In this document: in pieces, positions 16,492 to 26,230 of the stretch
Position numbering within the stretch: the stretch's first letter is position 1
How the letters are laid out: the number at the start of each line of letters is the position of its first letter
Assembly: GCF_014639155.1 (NCBI RefSeq)
Contig: NZ_BMFT01000001.1
Location: 2,294,001 to 2,358,000, forward strand
DNA length: 64,000 nucleotides
DNA from: Paenibacillus segetis
GTDB lineage: Bacteria > Bacillota > Bacilli > Paenibacillales > Paenibacillaceae
Direction of reading: 5' to 3'
Notes under the pieces: model-generated
Told to the model about the DNA's origin: nothing
Databases searched by the model: none
Seen by the model: only the letters and a program-made list of their open reading frames with translations
Position numbers and translations under genes: made by a program

Positions 16492-18459
16492 TTACATAAC
16501 CCGCTTAAATAACTTCTCCAAATCGTAAGTAGAAAAAGATACAATAATCGGCCGACCATGCGGACAAGTATAAGGCTGCTTACAAGCAGCTAACCGCTGG
16601 ATTAGCGTATTCGCCTCATCGGGTGTTAACTTTTGATTGGCTTTGATAGATGCTTTGCAAGACACAAGAATAGAGGACTTCTCCCGTAGCTTCGCTAAAT
16701 CAATCGCACGCTCGCTTAGCACCCACTCTGCCATTTCCTCAATAATTGCTGCCTCATCCCCTGGTGGGAACCAATAGGGGTGGCTTACAACTCGAAATGT
16801 CCCGCCACCGAAATGTTCAAGAATAACTCCCGCACTCTCAAACCACTGAAGCCTGCTACTCAACTTCTGACTGTCTGATGGTGTGAATTCCATTGTAATC
16901 GGAATTAGTAGTTCCTGAGAAGCATCTGCCGGATGTCCAAATTTTTCATAATAATATTCATAATTAACCCGTTCATGGGCAGCATGTTGATCAATTAAAT
17001 AAAGACCTTGCTCGTTCTGAGCGATCAGATACGTACCATGATGCTGCCCAATCAACGACAGCTCCGGGAACTCTGGAAGCTCTGGAGTCGCCTCAGACGA
17101 TCCATATAACACTTCTGACGTATTTACTCCAACAGGAGCGTAAACGGGTCTATAATCTGTTGCAGAAACACTCAACCGACCAGGTTGCCCAGTTCTCTGC
17201 TGTCCCCCTGCGGAAGAACTATTAGCAGTACTTGAAGAACTAGGTTGAGAGTACCTCTCTACACCTTTTGCAGGTGCTGAACTGAAATTATTCGCAGGAG
17301 CACGTTCCCGCAAGGAATACCCATCTACTGATTGAACAGGAGCTGTAGGTTGGGGTGTTGCCCCTTTGCTTGCTGCATCTATGTTAGGAGACTGAAAATG
17401 GAACTGCTCTTGAATAATTGAGCCGCTTTTAGCCTTCCCAATATTCTGTTTTACGACCTGAGGAATCAGAACCTGTGCTGATAGCATCGCTCGCAGACTC
17501 TCCTCAAGAAATGTATTCAGCTCTGGCTCTTTACTGAAACGTACCTCCAGCTTAGCAGGGTGCACGTTAACGTCCACTAGGGAAGGATGCATCTCTAGAC
17601 TAATGACACCCAATGGATAACGATTGATGGGTAACAGTGTATGATAAGCCCTTAATATCGCTTGATGAAGCCCTTGGTTACGAATATAACGCCCATTGAC
17701 GATGGTTGACATACCGCCACGGTTTGAACGCGTAAGTTCTGGTCGACCAATATAGCCACTGATACGGTAGTCAAGATTTTCCGCTTCAATCGGAATCATC
17801 GCTTTCGAAGCATTCACACCGTATATTGATGCGATCACCTGAAGTAGACTTCCACCTCCAGGACTCTGTAACAATGTATTACCATTGTGTCTAAAAGTAA
17901 AAGCGATATCTGGATGCGCAAGGGCCTGACGATACATCACATCAGAAATGTGACCAAGCTCCGTCTGAATTGTTTTCATATATTTCAGCCTTGCCGGAGT
18001 ATTGTAAAATAATTCTTTGATGATGATATCCGTTCCTTGGGGTGCAGCCGTCTCTTCATTCTGCTTCAGTGTGCCTCCCTCAATAGCGATGAGCCGTCCC
18101 AACCCTGTATCGTTATTGCATGAGACAAGCTGGACCTTCGACACAGCGGCAATACTTGGCAGTGCCTCACCGCGAAAACCGAGGCTGCGGATTTGGAACA
18201 AATCACGGCCGGATGACATTTTACTAGTAGCGTGACGGTAGAATGCCGTTTCGCAATCCTCGGGATCCATACCGGAGCCGTTATCCGTAACTCGGATCGA
18301 TTGAAGTCCACCTTCTTCTGCTGTTACCTCAATTTTACGAGCTCCCGCATCAATCGCGTTCTCTACAAGTTCCTTCACGACCGACGACGGTCGTTCAACC
18401 ACTTCACCGGCAGCGATTTGGTTCGCGATATGCTCGTCCAATACTATAATTTTGGCCAT
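16492..18459 (-). CDS. mutL: DNA mismatch repair protein MutL
   Basis: A 655-residue GHKL ATPase with endonuclease activity expected. N-terminal motifs: ENAIDAGA (near 32-39), DNGSGM (near 58), ATSKM, GFRGEAL (near 93-99). A Ser/Pro/Gln-rich linker spans about 350-450. The C-terminal dimerisation domain carries DQHAAHERVNYE (near 492), the metal-binding endonuclease motif of MutL homologues lacking MutH, and CPHGRP (near 632). It works with MutS, located 53 bp upstream. Its stop is 17 bp before the methyltransferase start. Confidence 0.97.
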   Translation of the reverse strand: MAKIIVLDEHIANQIAAGEVVERPSSVVKELVENAIDAGARKIEVTAEEGGLQSIRVTDNGSGMDPEDCETAFYRHATSKMSSGRDLFQIRSLGFRGEALPSIAAVSKVQLVSCNNDTGLGRLIAIEGGTLKQNEETAAPQGTDIIIKELFYNTPARLKYMKTIQTELGHISDVMYRQALAHPDIAFTFRHNGNTLLQSPGGGSLLQVIASIYGVNASKAMIPIEAENLDYRISGYIGRPELTRSNRGGMSTIVNGRYIRNQGLHQAILRAYHTLLPINRYPLGVISLEMHPSLVDVNVHPAKLEVRFSKEPELNTFLEESLRAMLSAQVLIPQVVKQNIGKAKSGSIIQEQFHFQSPNIDAASKGATPQPTAPVQSVDGYSLRERAPANNFSSAPAKGVERYSQPSSSSTANSSSAGGQQRTGQPGRLSVSATDYRPVYAPVGVNTSEVLYGSSEATPELPEFPELSLIGQHHGTYLIAQNEQGLYLIDQHAAHERVNYEYYYEKFGHPADASQELLIPITMEFTPSDSQKLSSRLQWFESAGVILEHFGGGTFRVVSHPYWFPPGDEAAIIEEMAEWVLSERAIDLAKLREKSSILVSCKASIKANQKLTPDEANTLIQRLAACKQPYTCPHGRPIIVSFSTYDLEKLFKRVM

Positions 18460-18512
18460 TGCTTTTGTCCCCCTCCGCTCCTCAATTCCCCATTTACATC
18501 TCTACAACAGCA

Positions 18513-21248
18513 TCATAGGTCTTTAGCCTTCATCTTCCAATCATTGATCAACTGCATCGCCTGAAGTGGTGTCATATTCATGAGGTCAGCATTCTTCACC
18601 TGGTTGATAAGATGACGTACACCCGCATCCTCATGTGTAGACTTCACTTTCTTCACTGGGGGTTCTTCCCCAAAAATCGAAAGCTGTACAACCTCTGCAC
18701 TCAAGGTAGTGTTCTCATCCTCAATAAGGGAGGCCTTGTCGACTATTTCTACTAGAGACACCGCTGGTTCATTAGTCTCAGTTACTTTTCCTTGTTCTGA
18801 GTTTACAGTTGCCGTAGCTGCAAACGTAGCCGTTGTAGCCGTTAGTTCAACCGCAGATTGCTCAATATTTTGCAATAACCCGTAGGCACGTTCAATGATT
18901 CCACCAGGAAGTCCGGCCAAACGAGCACAGTATATACCATAACTTGTATCTGCAGCACCTGGAATAAGTTTTCGTAAAAAGTGGACTTTATCGCCGCTCT
19001 CTTGAACAGCCATTCGGTAATTGCGTAGTCCTACAAGACTGCTCTCAAGATGGGCCAATTCATGGAAATGTGTCGATACCAGCGCTTTACAGCCGATATG
19101 ATCATGGACGTATTCGATGACAGCCTGCGCAATCGCCATCCCTTCACTCGTCGATGTTCCCCGCCCTAATTCATCGATGATGATCAAACTGCGAGAGGTT
19201 GCTTTCTCCGTCATAACTTGAATATCAGCCATTTCCACCATGAATGTACTTTGACCACCGATTAGATCATCCGCAGCACCAATTCGCGTAAAGATACGGT
19301 CAACAAGTGGGATCTGAGCAGATGTTGCTGGTACAAAACTTCCGATTTGGGCCATAATCGCAATCAGTGCAACTTGACGCATATAAGTACTTTTACCAGC
19401 CATATTAGGTCCCGTAATCAACAGAATACTAGCTTCATCCTTACATAATTGAGTCCCATTAGCGATAAACGCAGAATCACTCATCACCGATTCAACGACA
19501 GGATGACGTCCTTGCTCCACCTTCAGGTCATAGCCATCAGTGAGTGTCGGTTTGACGAATCCATTCTCTGCAGCAACGGCTGATAATGAACGGTAGACAT
19601 CAATTTCAGCAATATGTTCTGCTAGTGACTGCAAACGGGAAATTTCAGCTGCAACAGTCTCTCGCAGCTCAGTAAACAATGCAAATTCTAGATCGACCAT
19701 TTTCTCTTCAGCTTCAAGAATGAGGGTTTCCTTCTCCTTTAACTCTGGAGTTACATAGCGCTCAGCATTGGCAAGTGTCTGTTTACGTTCGTAACGTCCT
19801 TCAGGTAGAGAAGCCAAATTCGATTTCGTCACTTCGATATAGTAGCCAAACACCTTGTTGTAGCCGATCTTCAACGACTTAATACCGGTAGCTTGCCGTT
19901 CAGCAGCTTCCAGCTCAGCAATCCAGCGCTTGCCGTTAACTCCAGCTTCACGGAGCTCGTCCAACCGTTCATGATAACCCGGCTTAATAATTCCACCGTC
20001 TCGGACCGATACAGGAGGTTCATCAGCGATCGCAGCATCTATTCGATCAGCCAAATCATCACATTGATCCATTTCCTCAGCAATCCGCCGGAGCGTAGCC
20101 GAGGAAGCACCCTGTAACAATGATTTGATCTCAGGTACTTGCCGAAGCGAAGACTTCAAAGCGATCATATCGCGACCGTTGGCATTACCGTATGCAATCC
20201 GGCCTACAAGCCGTTCTAAATCGTAAATCTCTTGGAGAGCTACCTTCAGGTCCTCTCGAAGAATAAACGCGCTATGCAGATGATCTACAGCTTCCAATCT
20301 ATCTTCGATTGCGCTTCGCTTTAATAATGGCTTGTCTATCCAGCGCCGAAGCATACGAGCGCCCATTGAAGTCTCTGTACGGTCAAGCAACCACAATAGC
20401 GAACCCTTCTTCGAGCGCTCGCGCACCGTCTCTACAAGTTCAAGATTTCGACGGGTAAAGGGATCCAGAATCATAAAATGTTCTGGTTCGTACGAGGAAA
20501 TCTTCGTTAATTGACCTAACTGACGCTTCTGCGTCTCACTAAGATATCCTACAAGCAATGCGATACAATCGCGACGTTCCGGTTCTAATCTAACCCATAC
20601 CGCTTCACCAAATTGTTTCCTGCTGTTCTCTTCTTTCATCTTATCCCATGGAGTGTACACAACTGGTTTGCCTAGTGGGGTTGCTTGCCCAGCAATCCAA
20701 TCCAGTAATTCTGCATCTCCAATCATTTCTGCGGGATCGTACAATCCAACCTCATCACGAAGCCACTGCTTATTGGATGGCGAAGATGTCACATAAAGCT
20801 CACCCGTTGATAAATCACAGGAAGTTACTGCCATGAGGCCTTGGCGTTCGGTCACGCAAAGTATATAGTTATTCGCCCGCTCCCCCATAACCTTGCCTTC
20901 CATCACCGTTCCGGGTGTTACCACACGGACGATTTCGCGACGAACGACTCCTTTGGCTGCAGCAGGATCTTCTACTTGTTCGCAAATAGCTACTTTGTAA
21001 CCTTTTTCAATCAATCGATAGATATAATTATCCGCCGAATGATAGGGGACACCACACATCGGAATTTTCTCCTCAGTTCCGCCCCCTCGTCCGGTCAGCG
21101 TAATTTCTAGCTCTTTTGAAGCCAGAATAGCATCATCAAAAAACATCTCATAAAAATCACCCAAACGAAAAAACAAAAAAGCATCTTGAGCCCCGGCTTT
21201 GACGCTCAAATATTGTTCAATCATTGGTGTGTATGTTGGCGTACTCAT
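18513..21248 (-). CDS. mutS: DNA mismatch recognition protein MutS
   Basis: A 911-residue MutS. The mismatch-wedging Phe-x-Glu motif is FYE at 32-34. Connector, lever (about 260-540) and clamp domains follow. The ABC ATPase has Walker A GPNMAGKST (near 623), the signature region STFMVEM, Walker B LIIIDELGRGTS and the H-loop in VSTHFHEL. A longer than usual C-terminal part (about 800-911) is variable, Ala/Thr/Val-rich, and ends in a conserved helix-turn (VKNADLMNMTPLQAMQLIND) used for tetramer or clamp contacts. The ATG follows GGAGGGTGATT; an upstream ten-codon extension is discarded. Confidence 0.97.
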   Translation of the reverse strand: MSTPTYTPMIEQYLSVKAGAQDAFLFFRLGDFYEMFFDDAILASKELEITLTGRGGGTEEKIPMCGVPYHSADNYIYRLIEKGYKVAICEQVEDPAAAKGVVRREIVRVVTPGTVMEGKVMGERANNYILCVTERQGLMAVTSCDLSTGELYVTSSPSNKQWLRDEVGLYDPAEMIGDAELLDWIAGQATPLGKPVVYTPWDKMKEENSRKQFGEAVWVRLEPERRDCIALLVGYLSETQKRQLGQLTKISSYEPEHFMILDPFTRRNLELVETVRERSKKGSLLWLLDRTETSMGARMLRRWIDKPLLKRSAIEDRLEAVDHLHSAFILREDLKVALQEIYDLERLVGRIAYGNANGRDMIALKSSLRQVPEIKSLLQGASSATLRRIAEEMDQCDDLADRIDAAIADEPPVSVRDGGIIKPGYHERLDELREAGVNGKRWIAELEAAERQATGIKSLKIGYNKVFGYYIEVTKSNLASLPEGRYERKQTLANAERYVTPELKEKETLILEAEEKMVDLEFALFTELRETVAAEISRLQSLAEHIAEIDVYRSLSAVAAENGFVKPTLTDGYDLKVEQGRHPVVESVMSDSAFIANGTQLCKDEASILLITGPNMAGKSTYMRQVALIAIMAQIGSFVPATSAQIPLVDRIFTRIGAADDLIGGQSTFMVEMADIQVMTEKATSRSLIIIDELGRGTSTSEGMAIAQAVIEYVHDHIGCKALVSTHFHELAHLESSLVGLRNYRMAVQESGDKVHFLRKLIPGAADTSYGIYCARLAGLPGGIIERAYGLLQNIEQSAVELTATTATFAATATVNSEQGKVTETNEPAVSLVEIVDKASLIEDENTTLSAEVVQLSIFGEEPPVKKVKSTHEDAGVRHLINQVKNADLMNMTPLQAMQLINDWKMKAKDL

Positions 21249-21345
21249 AATCACCCTCCACTCATCGCAGTTATTCAAATAATCAGAAGCTGACTTTTTG
21301 AACTTCCACTCACAGATCTCTATTATACCAGAAAGGAAGGAGCGC

Positions 21346-22794
21346 TTACGAGGGGTTTTGTATTTTCCAATGCCTTCTTATGTCGGTGGATTCATCCCAC
21401 GTTCGTCCTGACAATACCGCTTCAAAAAAAGGAGCGATATAGCTTGCGTATCGGGGATAAGCCTGAAGAGCGGTGATTTGATCTATTAGAGGAGGTAGAA
21501 TGTCACGGATAACCTCTTGGCGGCCTTCATAAAAGGCAGAGTAAATTTGTTCATCTTGTAATGGTCTGGCTGTTAAAGCCTCCACATTCTCGGCGATAAG
21601 CCGTGATAATGCCACCACACCCTTCGTGACCAACGGAGAGATCAAAAAACTGGGGAGTGTACGATACTCGAAGCCACCATATGGTTGAATGCGAAAATCA
21701 CCAAGAAACCCGTAACGTGGACGACGACGAAAACTTCGACTATCCTCCAATACGGATACAGGCAGTGCTAAATAGTTATCTAAGCTTCGTAACAGTTCAG
21801 CGCTGAGTGGTACTCCACTGAAATGTAAGTGTCCTCCAAGCGGGAAACCCTGCTGGGGCATACCCCCCGCCTGCCAAAGTAATCTTTTGTCTGAAATTGA
21901 GACCATGGCTGATCGGAAAGCGCGTAGTAAATGACTCATCACTTCACGCGGTTCATGTCCCGGTGCAGGACGTAGCTCGACAAGCGGAAATAACAAGCGG
22001 CCCTGTATCCGTAAGGAGTCACAACCTGCTTCACCGCGACGATCAAGGTACCTCGATGCCGGAACAACTCTGCTACTTTCTTTGTCATAAAGAATAAACT
22101 CTGGATCCATTCCGATGAGCAGCTCCTCCTTATCCAAATGATGACAGAGCCTATCTAGAGTCTCGTTTATGGCCCTGGCAAATAGGTGCGCTGCTTCAGT
22201 TCCACGTAAATCGGGTGTAGAGGTAACCCCCTCAACAGTGAATCTGCCCTCTTCACCTGCAGAAATTACAACCTCTCCCATTTCTAGTTCCAGCGCATAT
22301 AGAGCCCTAACTGCCGTAGCTTCTAATCGCTTATCGAGCAAAGACTGTCTGTCTGAATGCTCTTCTCTACTGACAGATGGAAGGACCTCCATTTTTCCTA
22401 TCGGAAGAATTTGTACCGCATGCAAATGAAACACACGAACAACAAAACGACGGAGATATCTTCCCGCTTGAGACGGTAACTTCCCTGGAAGTTCAGCCCT
22501 CAGACCGCAAGCTCTTAGTCTTGACTGCCAACTTTCCACTGATTTACCTTGAAAATAGTTAGCATGCTTGTTGATTGCCCATTTGGTCATCCGCGGAGCG
22601 AAAAAAGCATTCTGTGAGCCATATGAAATCCATTCCGAAGATGATGCTCCCTTACCTCCCTCCTGCCGCTTAATTGCCGGATCATGAAGGACTTGATAAC
22701 GCCCACCATAGGATTCTAATACCCGCAAGAGGGATCTACGCGATGGACCAGGCTCCATCTTGATTCTCATTAATATACTCGACTCACGACTCAA
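21346..22794 (-). CDS. PhiEco32-like amidoligase-type COOH-NH2 ligase family protein
   Basis: About 482 residues. The C-terminal half has the glutamine synthetase/GCS-like ligase signature: IGMDPEFILYD (near 231), PLVELRPAPGHEPREV (near 273-288), GGHLHFSG (near 321) and GGFEYRTLPSFL (near 373). Such enzymes form an amide or isopeptide bond with ATP; the substrate is unknown. The start is uncertain. TTG at 22794 follows GGAGGAGGAG by six bases; ATG at 22812 is an alternative. The frame stays open to 22923, but that part contains the cotE terminator and is unlikely to be translated. Its position between cotE and mutS suggests a sporulation role, possibly spore-surface modification; this is inference. 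Confidence 0.75.
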   Translation of the reverse strand: MSRESSILMRIKMEPGPSRRSLLRVLESYGGRYQVLHDPAIKRQEGGKGASSSEWISYGSQNAFFAPRMTKWAINKHANYFQGKSVESWQSRLRACGLRAELPGKLPSQAGRYLRRFVVRVFHLHAVQILPIGKMEVLPSVSREEHSDRQSLLDKRLEATAVRALYALELEMGEVVISAGEEGRFTVEGVTSTPDLRGTEAAHLFARAINETLDRLCHHLDKEELLIGMDPEFILYDKESSRVVPASRYLDRRGEAGCDSLRIQGRLLFPLVELRPAPGHEPREVMSHLLRAFRSAMVSISDKRLLWQAGGMPQQGFPLGGHLHFSGVPLSAELLRSLDNYLALPVSVLEDSRSFRRRPRYGFLGDFRIQPYGGFEYRTLPSFLISPLVTKGVVALSRLIAENVEALTARPLQDEQIYSAFYEGRQEVIRDILPPLIDQITALQAYPRYASYIAPFFEAVLSGRTWDESTDIRRHWKIQNPS

Positions 22795-22862
22795 GACTGA
22801 CTCCTCCTCCATCACAGAAAGCCTGCAACTCAACTTTAAGAGGTAGTTCAAAAATAAAAATA

Positions 22863-22886
22863 TAAAAAAAGAGGGCAGACGCCCTC
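22863..22886 (-). terminator. cotE terminator
   Basis: Arms GAGGGC / GCCCTC, loop of four, followed on the minus strand by TTTTTTTATATTTTT, 63 bp past the cotE stop. Confidence 0.88.
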
Positions 22887-22948
22887 GACGACGTCGCCCT
22901 TGCTGCATATATTGCACTATCATCGTGAAGCATGTTAATCACCACTAC

Positions 22949-23494
22949 TTACAGTTCGTCGTCGAGGAGATCCGGGTCTAAATCCTCGTAATCCCCGGAA
23001 TCAGAACCAAAATCATAATCCTTATCTTCGTAGTCGCCACCTGGAACAACAAGAACGTTAATCTTCGTCTCAGCTACCAACTCGACGGCGAATTCGCGTT
23101 CAACCCGGATCGACACACGGCCTTCTCCAGACACACTGGCTTCAATGGTACTTGGTTCTTGCGTTGCCTCCGCAGAAACCTCTACTGTTGAAGAACGGTG
23201 TCTGTTGTCAACAAAGTTTAATGGAACGTTCTCTACATAGGAAATCGTTTCTTTGGCAACTTCTGTCTGCGAGTTCTTGTCATAGGAGTACCAGATGTTG
23301 ATATCGTAAGTACCAATAACTTCAATTCCGTCACCGGCTGCAACCGCTTCGTACTGGTGGTTAATAATCCAAGCCCCCAGAATACTCGTCGGTTTGTGAG
23401 GCGGAGTCACGGTATGTGTTACGGTAGAGAACTTACGACCTTTTCCACAGATCGCTTTCGTTATAATCTCTCTACTTTGATATTTCAATGACAT
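22949..23494 (-). CDS. cotE: Outer spore coat morphogenetic protein CotE
   Basis: A 181-residue protein, exactly the B. subtilis CotE length. It begins MSLKYQSREIITKAICGKG and has the family's repeated beta-strand segments (VTHTVTPPHKPTSILGAWIINH, split between about 27-48; IEVIGTYDINIWYSYD near 60). The C-terminal 25 residues are strongly acidic (Asp/Glu/Tyr), as in other CotE proteins. CotE forms the ring that recruits outer coat proteins in the mother cell. The ATG at 23494 follows GGAGGAGG; eight upstream codons lie within that leader. A CATACACT element 33 bp upstream suggests a mother-cell sigma factor. Confidence 0.96.
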   Translation of the reverse strand: MSLKYQSREIITKAICGKGRKFSTVTHTVTPPHKPTSILGAWIINHQYEAVAAGDGIEVIGTYDINIWYSYDKNSQTEVAKETISYVENVPLNFVDNRHRSSTVEVSAEATQEPSTIEASVSGEGRVSIRVEREFAVELVAETKINVLVVPGGDYEDKDYDFGSDSGDYEDLDPDLLDDEL

Positions 23495-23526
23495 GTTTGA
23501 ACCTCCTCCATACATCATTCACTACA

Positions 23527-23534
23527 AGTGTATG
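23527..23534 (-). promoter_or_regulatory. Candidate SigE/SigK -10 element of cotE
   Basis: The minus strand reads CATACACT, matching the SigE -10 CATACANT and close to the SigK -10. It is 33 bp before the ATG. The -35 is not obvious. Confidence 0.4.
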
Positions 23535-23683
23535 CAGGACATGGGCGAATGTTGAATACCTTATGATAAATAAATATTGAATCCTTAATAAATATTGAAA
23601 AAATGCCTCAAACGAATCAAAAAAAGGCCTAATAACAGTCTAGGCTATTGTCTATTTTCACACCACAAACCAAATACATAAGA

Positions 23684-23713
23684 ACAGGACATACTCCTAA
23701 GAGCATGTCCTGT
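23684..23713 (-). terminator. Terminator of the stalk-domain gene
   Basis: Arms ACAGGACAT / ATGTCCTGT with a 12-base loop. On the minus strand TCTTAT follows; on the plus strand CTTTAATCTTTATTTTT follows. Confidence 0.65.
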
Positions 23714-23722
23714 CTTTAATCT

Positions 23723-24277
23723 TTATTTTTGGAGAGCTTTGAGCGCGGCCTCTACCTGTTTGAGTTCATTGTTAAATTTCTCAATTTGCGCATCATAGGA
23801 TGCCAACTGATCCTCTTTCTTTTTTAACCCCTCTGTCGAGCCTGATTTTTTAAGTTTATCGATCTCATCAGCTAATGCTGCACGATCTTTTATAATTGGG
23901 GGTAACATCTCATCTTCCAGCAATTTTTTAGAAGCTTCTAACGATTGCTTGTCTTTGCCAATAAATATATTAACCGTATTTGGGTCAACGGGAGTCGTCG
24001 TCTCTTTAGAGCCTGCATTCGTAGTCACATTAATCGTTTTCCCCGTTACTTTAACTTCAGCTCCAATTGCATCAGCAAACGCACGAACAGGAATATTAGC
24101 TCGACTATCGATTATGGCACCTTTATCAGCCAATGTTACTGAGTTTACAATGACCGTGTATTCACCAGTAACTTGCTTACCTATTAAACTTTTGACCTGT
24201 GCTGCTAAGGCGCTTCCTGAAGTTGAAATCACTGCCCCGATCACAATACCACTCAATAGATACGCCCATTTTTTCAT
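23723..24277 (-). CDS. Secreted stalk-domain (copper amine oxidase N-terminal-like) protein
   Basis: A 184-residue exported protein. Signal peptide 1-25 ends in SALAA. Residues about 38-93 match the small stalk domain widespread in Paenibacillus surface proteins (TVIVNSVTLADKGAIID, RANIPVRAFADAIGAEVKV). Residues about 118-184 are a charged coiled-coil (ELKQVEAALKALQK at the end). The role is unknown; stalk domains often anchor or space enzymes at the cell wall, and here no catalytic domain is attached. It is preceded by the ribosome site GGAGGTAAGTAGCT and followed by its own hairpin. Confidence 0.8.
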   Translation of the reverse strand: MKKWAYLLSGIVIGAVISTSGSALAAQVKSLIGKQVTGEYTVIVNSVTLADKGAIIDSRANIPVRAFADAIGAEVKVTGKTINVTTNAGSKETTTPVDPNTVNIFIGKDKQSLEASKKLLEDEMLPPIIKDRAALADEIDKLKKSGSTEGLKKKEDQLASYDAQIEKFNNELKQVEAALKALQK

Positions 24278-24311
24278 AGCTACTTACCTCCGTTTAGTAT
24301 CGTTATGACCA

Positions 24312-25280
24312 TCATACCATATCATCTGACTTTATTTGTACAGGCTCTTTGTATTTCTTGGCAATATTAAGGTAGATCCCTAATTCCCGGCAAACTTGCA
24401 GTATGGCTGAACGAATTTCAAATTCCTCACGCGTTGATGGTAACTCCATCATTTTGAACTCCTCTTGCATCATTTCAAGCAACCTCTCTGTTTTGCCCGT
24501 ATAGGTTGTATCGACTACATCGATACTGAGTTGATCGAACAAAGTGGCTGCTACTTCGCCTTGCGGCATTCGTTGGTATACCCGGGAAATAAGCTCTAAC
24601 ATATATTCAACCCGTTCCAACTGTTGCTTGCGCATATAAAAATAAACATTCCAAGCATCATTGGGGTTAATCATCTGATTCTCTAAGGCATGGTTAGCTG
24701 TAGTCTGACCTTGGGCGATAAGTGTTCCCGCATCAATCAATTCTTGACCATTCCATACATGATATGGATCACGTAAAGAAACAGCAATTTGTTTGAAAAT
24801 AACGGAGAATAGCTCGTCCACTTTGTTCCGAATATCACTGAGCTTGTGCTCATGCTTTGGCATATAAGCGAAATTTACAAGCGTTGCATAACCTAGACCG
24901 ATCACGAGTAATTCAATTTGTGTTACCATCGTGTGGAAACTCAAATCTTCGCCACCAAACACACGAAATACAACTACAGAGCTTGTTACAATCCCGTCTT
25001 TAAAATTAGCGCGAGCCATTAATGGGAAAGCAATCATGATGTACAGGGCAAGTACCCAAAAATGAAACCCAAATAAATAAAATAACCCAAACGCAAGAAT
25101 AAGACCGAGTATGGAAGCAAAAAAACGCGTTGAAACTGTATGTAGGCTGCGCTTGCGCGTTACATCCACCCCTAGAATAGCCAATAGCCCGGCGGATAAG
25201 GGATTTTCTACACCCAAACTATCTGCAGTTAAGATGGACAACAACGTTGCCACAGCTGTTTTGATCACCCTGAATCCCAT
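24312..25280 (-). CDS. YqjA-like aromatic acid exporter family (DUF939) membrane protein
   Basis: A 322-residue protein, the same length as B. subtilis YqjA. Residues 1-145 carry four to six membrane segments, beginning with MGFRVIKTAVATLLSI and followed by a VDVTRKRSLHTVSTRF loop, typical of the ArAE/FUSC-like N-terminal half. The cytosolic C-terminal half (about 150-322) is helical and matches the DUF939 C-terminal type (WNVYFYMRKQQLERVEYM). It could export small aromatic or other organic acids, but no substrate is proven for this group. The start is ATG 25280, after AAAGGGTGG; ten upstream codons lack support. Confidence 0.8.
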   Translation of the reverse strand: MGFRVIKTAVATLLSILTADSLGVENPLSAGLLAILGVDVTRKRSLHTVSTRFFASILGLILAFGLFYLFGFHFWVLALYIMIAFPLMARANFKDGIVTSSVVVFRVFGGEDLSFHTMVTQIELLVIGLGYATLVNFAYMPKHEHKLSDIRNKVDELFSVIFKQIAVSLRDPYHVWNGQELIDAGTLIAQGQTTANHALENQMINPNDAWNVYFYMRKQQLERVEYMLELISRVYQRMPQGEVAATLFDQLSIDVVDTTYTGKTERLLEMMQEEFKMMELPSTREEFEIRSAILQVCRELGIYLNIAKKYKEPVQIKSDDMV

Positions 25281-25378
25281 GTAACCACCCTTTACTCCCT
25301 GTGCTGACAAATGATATGAAATCTATCCTACTTGATTTCTTATATTCGCACAATGACAGATTGTCCATATTGTTTGCA

Positions 25379-25400
25379 GAAAAAGGAGCGTTATCGCTCC
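25379..25400 (-). terminator. Terminator of the ABC importer operon
   Basis: Arms GGAGCG / CGCTCC with TTAT loop, overlapping the permease stop codon. TTTTTC follows on the minus strand. Confidence 0.85.
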
Positions 25401-26227
25401 CGAACTAACTTCCTTTCCACATAGACCACTAGCTGATACATCCCTGTAGCCACCACGGCAATAATAACTAAGCTTGAGATGACAAGAGTAAAATTGAATA
25501 CCTGGAACCCATATACGATCAAATATCCAAGGCCAATTTTGGCAACGAGAAATTCACCGACGATAACACCAACCCAAGCCATCCCCACATTAACTTTCAG
25601 CGTGGATACGATCGTTGGAAATGAAGCTGGAAGAATGGCTTTCAAAAATACATCGCGACGTTTGCCCCCAAACGTGACAATAACTTTGATCAGGTTACTA
25701 TCCACCTCGTTGAAGGCGTTATATACGACCAACGTCGTTATAATGACCGTAATCGAGAGCGTAGTCATAACGATTGCTGTAAATCCTGCGCCAAATAGGA
25801 CTATAAAGATCGGTCCCAGTGCCACCTTTGGCATACTATTGAAGACAACCATATAAGGATCAAGCACTTTGGATAAGAACGGTGACCACCATATGAGCAC
25901 GGCAAGTAACGTCCCTAATAGTGTACCCAGTAAGAACCCTATAGCTACCTCTCCAACCGTCATGGCTAGGTGAGGCCATAGTTCACCGCTTATCATATCC
26001 TTAATAATTTGTGCACCAACTTTAGAGGGATAACTAAAAATCAGTACATCAATCCACTTCATACGACCTGCGAGCTCCCATAGTAAAATAAAAGACAGAA
26101 GCATTAGCATCTGAACAGTAAATACCCAAAACTTTGTGCGGCGTTTCTGAAGTTTATATTGGATCCATTTCTCATGGAGCCACTGTTCTCGTGCGTGTCC
26201 CGACATTGTGGAATTGCTACGCTCCAA
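25391..26227 (-). CDS. ABC transporter permease (SsuC/TauC/ThiX type)
   Basis: A 278-residue inner-membrane component with six predicted segments (first at about 34-53). The EAA loop GGKRRDVFLKAILPASFPTIV (in two parts, near 183-203) contacts the ATPase. It belongs to the BPD_transp_1 family used for nitrate, sulfonate, taurine and thiamine-precursor import. The start is TTG at 26227, eight bases after GGAGGGATAA, leaving a 3-bp gap from the ATPase gene. The final codon overlaps a terminator hairpin. Confidence 0.88.
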   Translation of the reverse strand: MERSNSTMSGHAREQWLHEKWIQYKLQKRRTKFWVFTVQMLMLLSFILLWELAGRMKWIDVLIFSYPSKVGAQIIKDMISGELWPHLAMTVGEVAIGFLLGTLLGTLLAVLIWWSPFLSKVLDPYMVVFNSMPKVALGPIFIVLFGAGFTAIVMTTLSITVIITTLVVYNAFNEVDSNLIKVIVTFGGKRRDVFLKAILPASFPTIVSTLKVNVGMAWVGVIVGEFLVAKIGLGYLIVYGFQVFNFTLVISSLVIIAVVATGMYQLVVYVERKLVRER

Positions 26228-26230
26228 TCG

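Noticed and set aside
22795..22923. N-terminal extension of the amidoligase with a hydrophobic stretch that looks like a membrane anchor
   Set aside because: The segment contains the cotE terminator and its T run, has no ribosome site, and better starts lie downstream.
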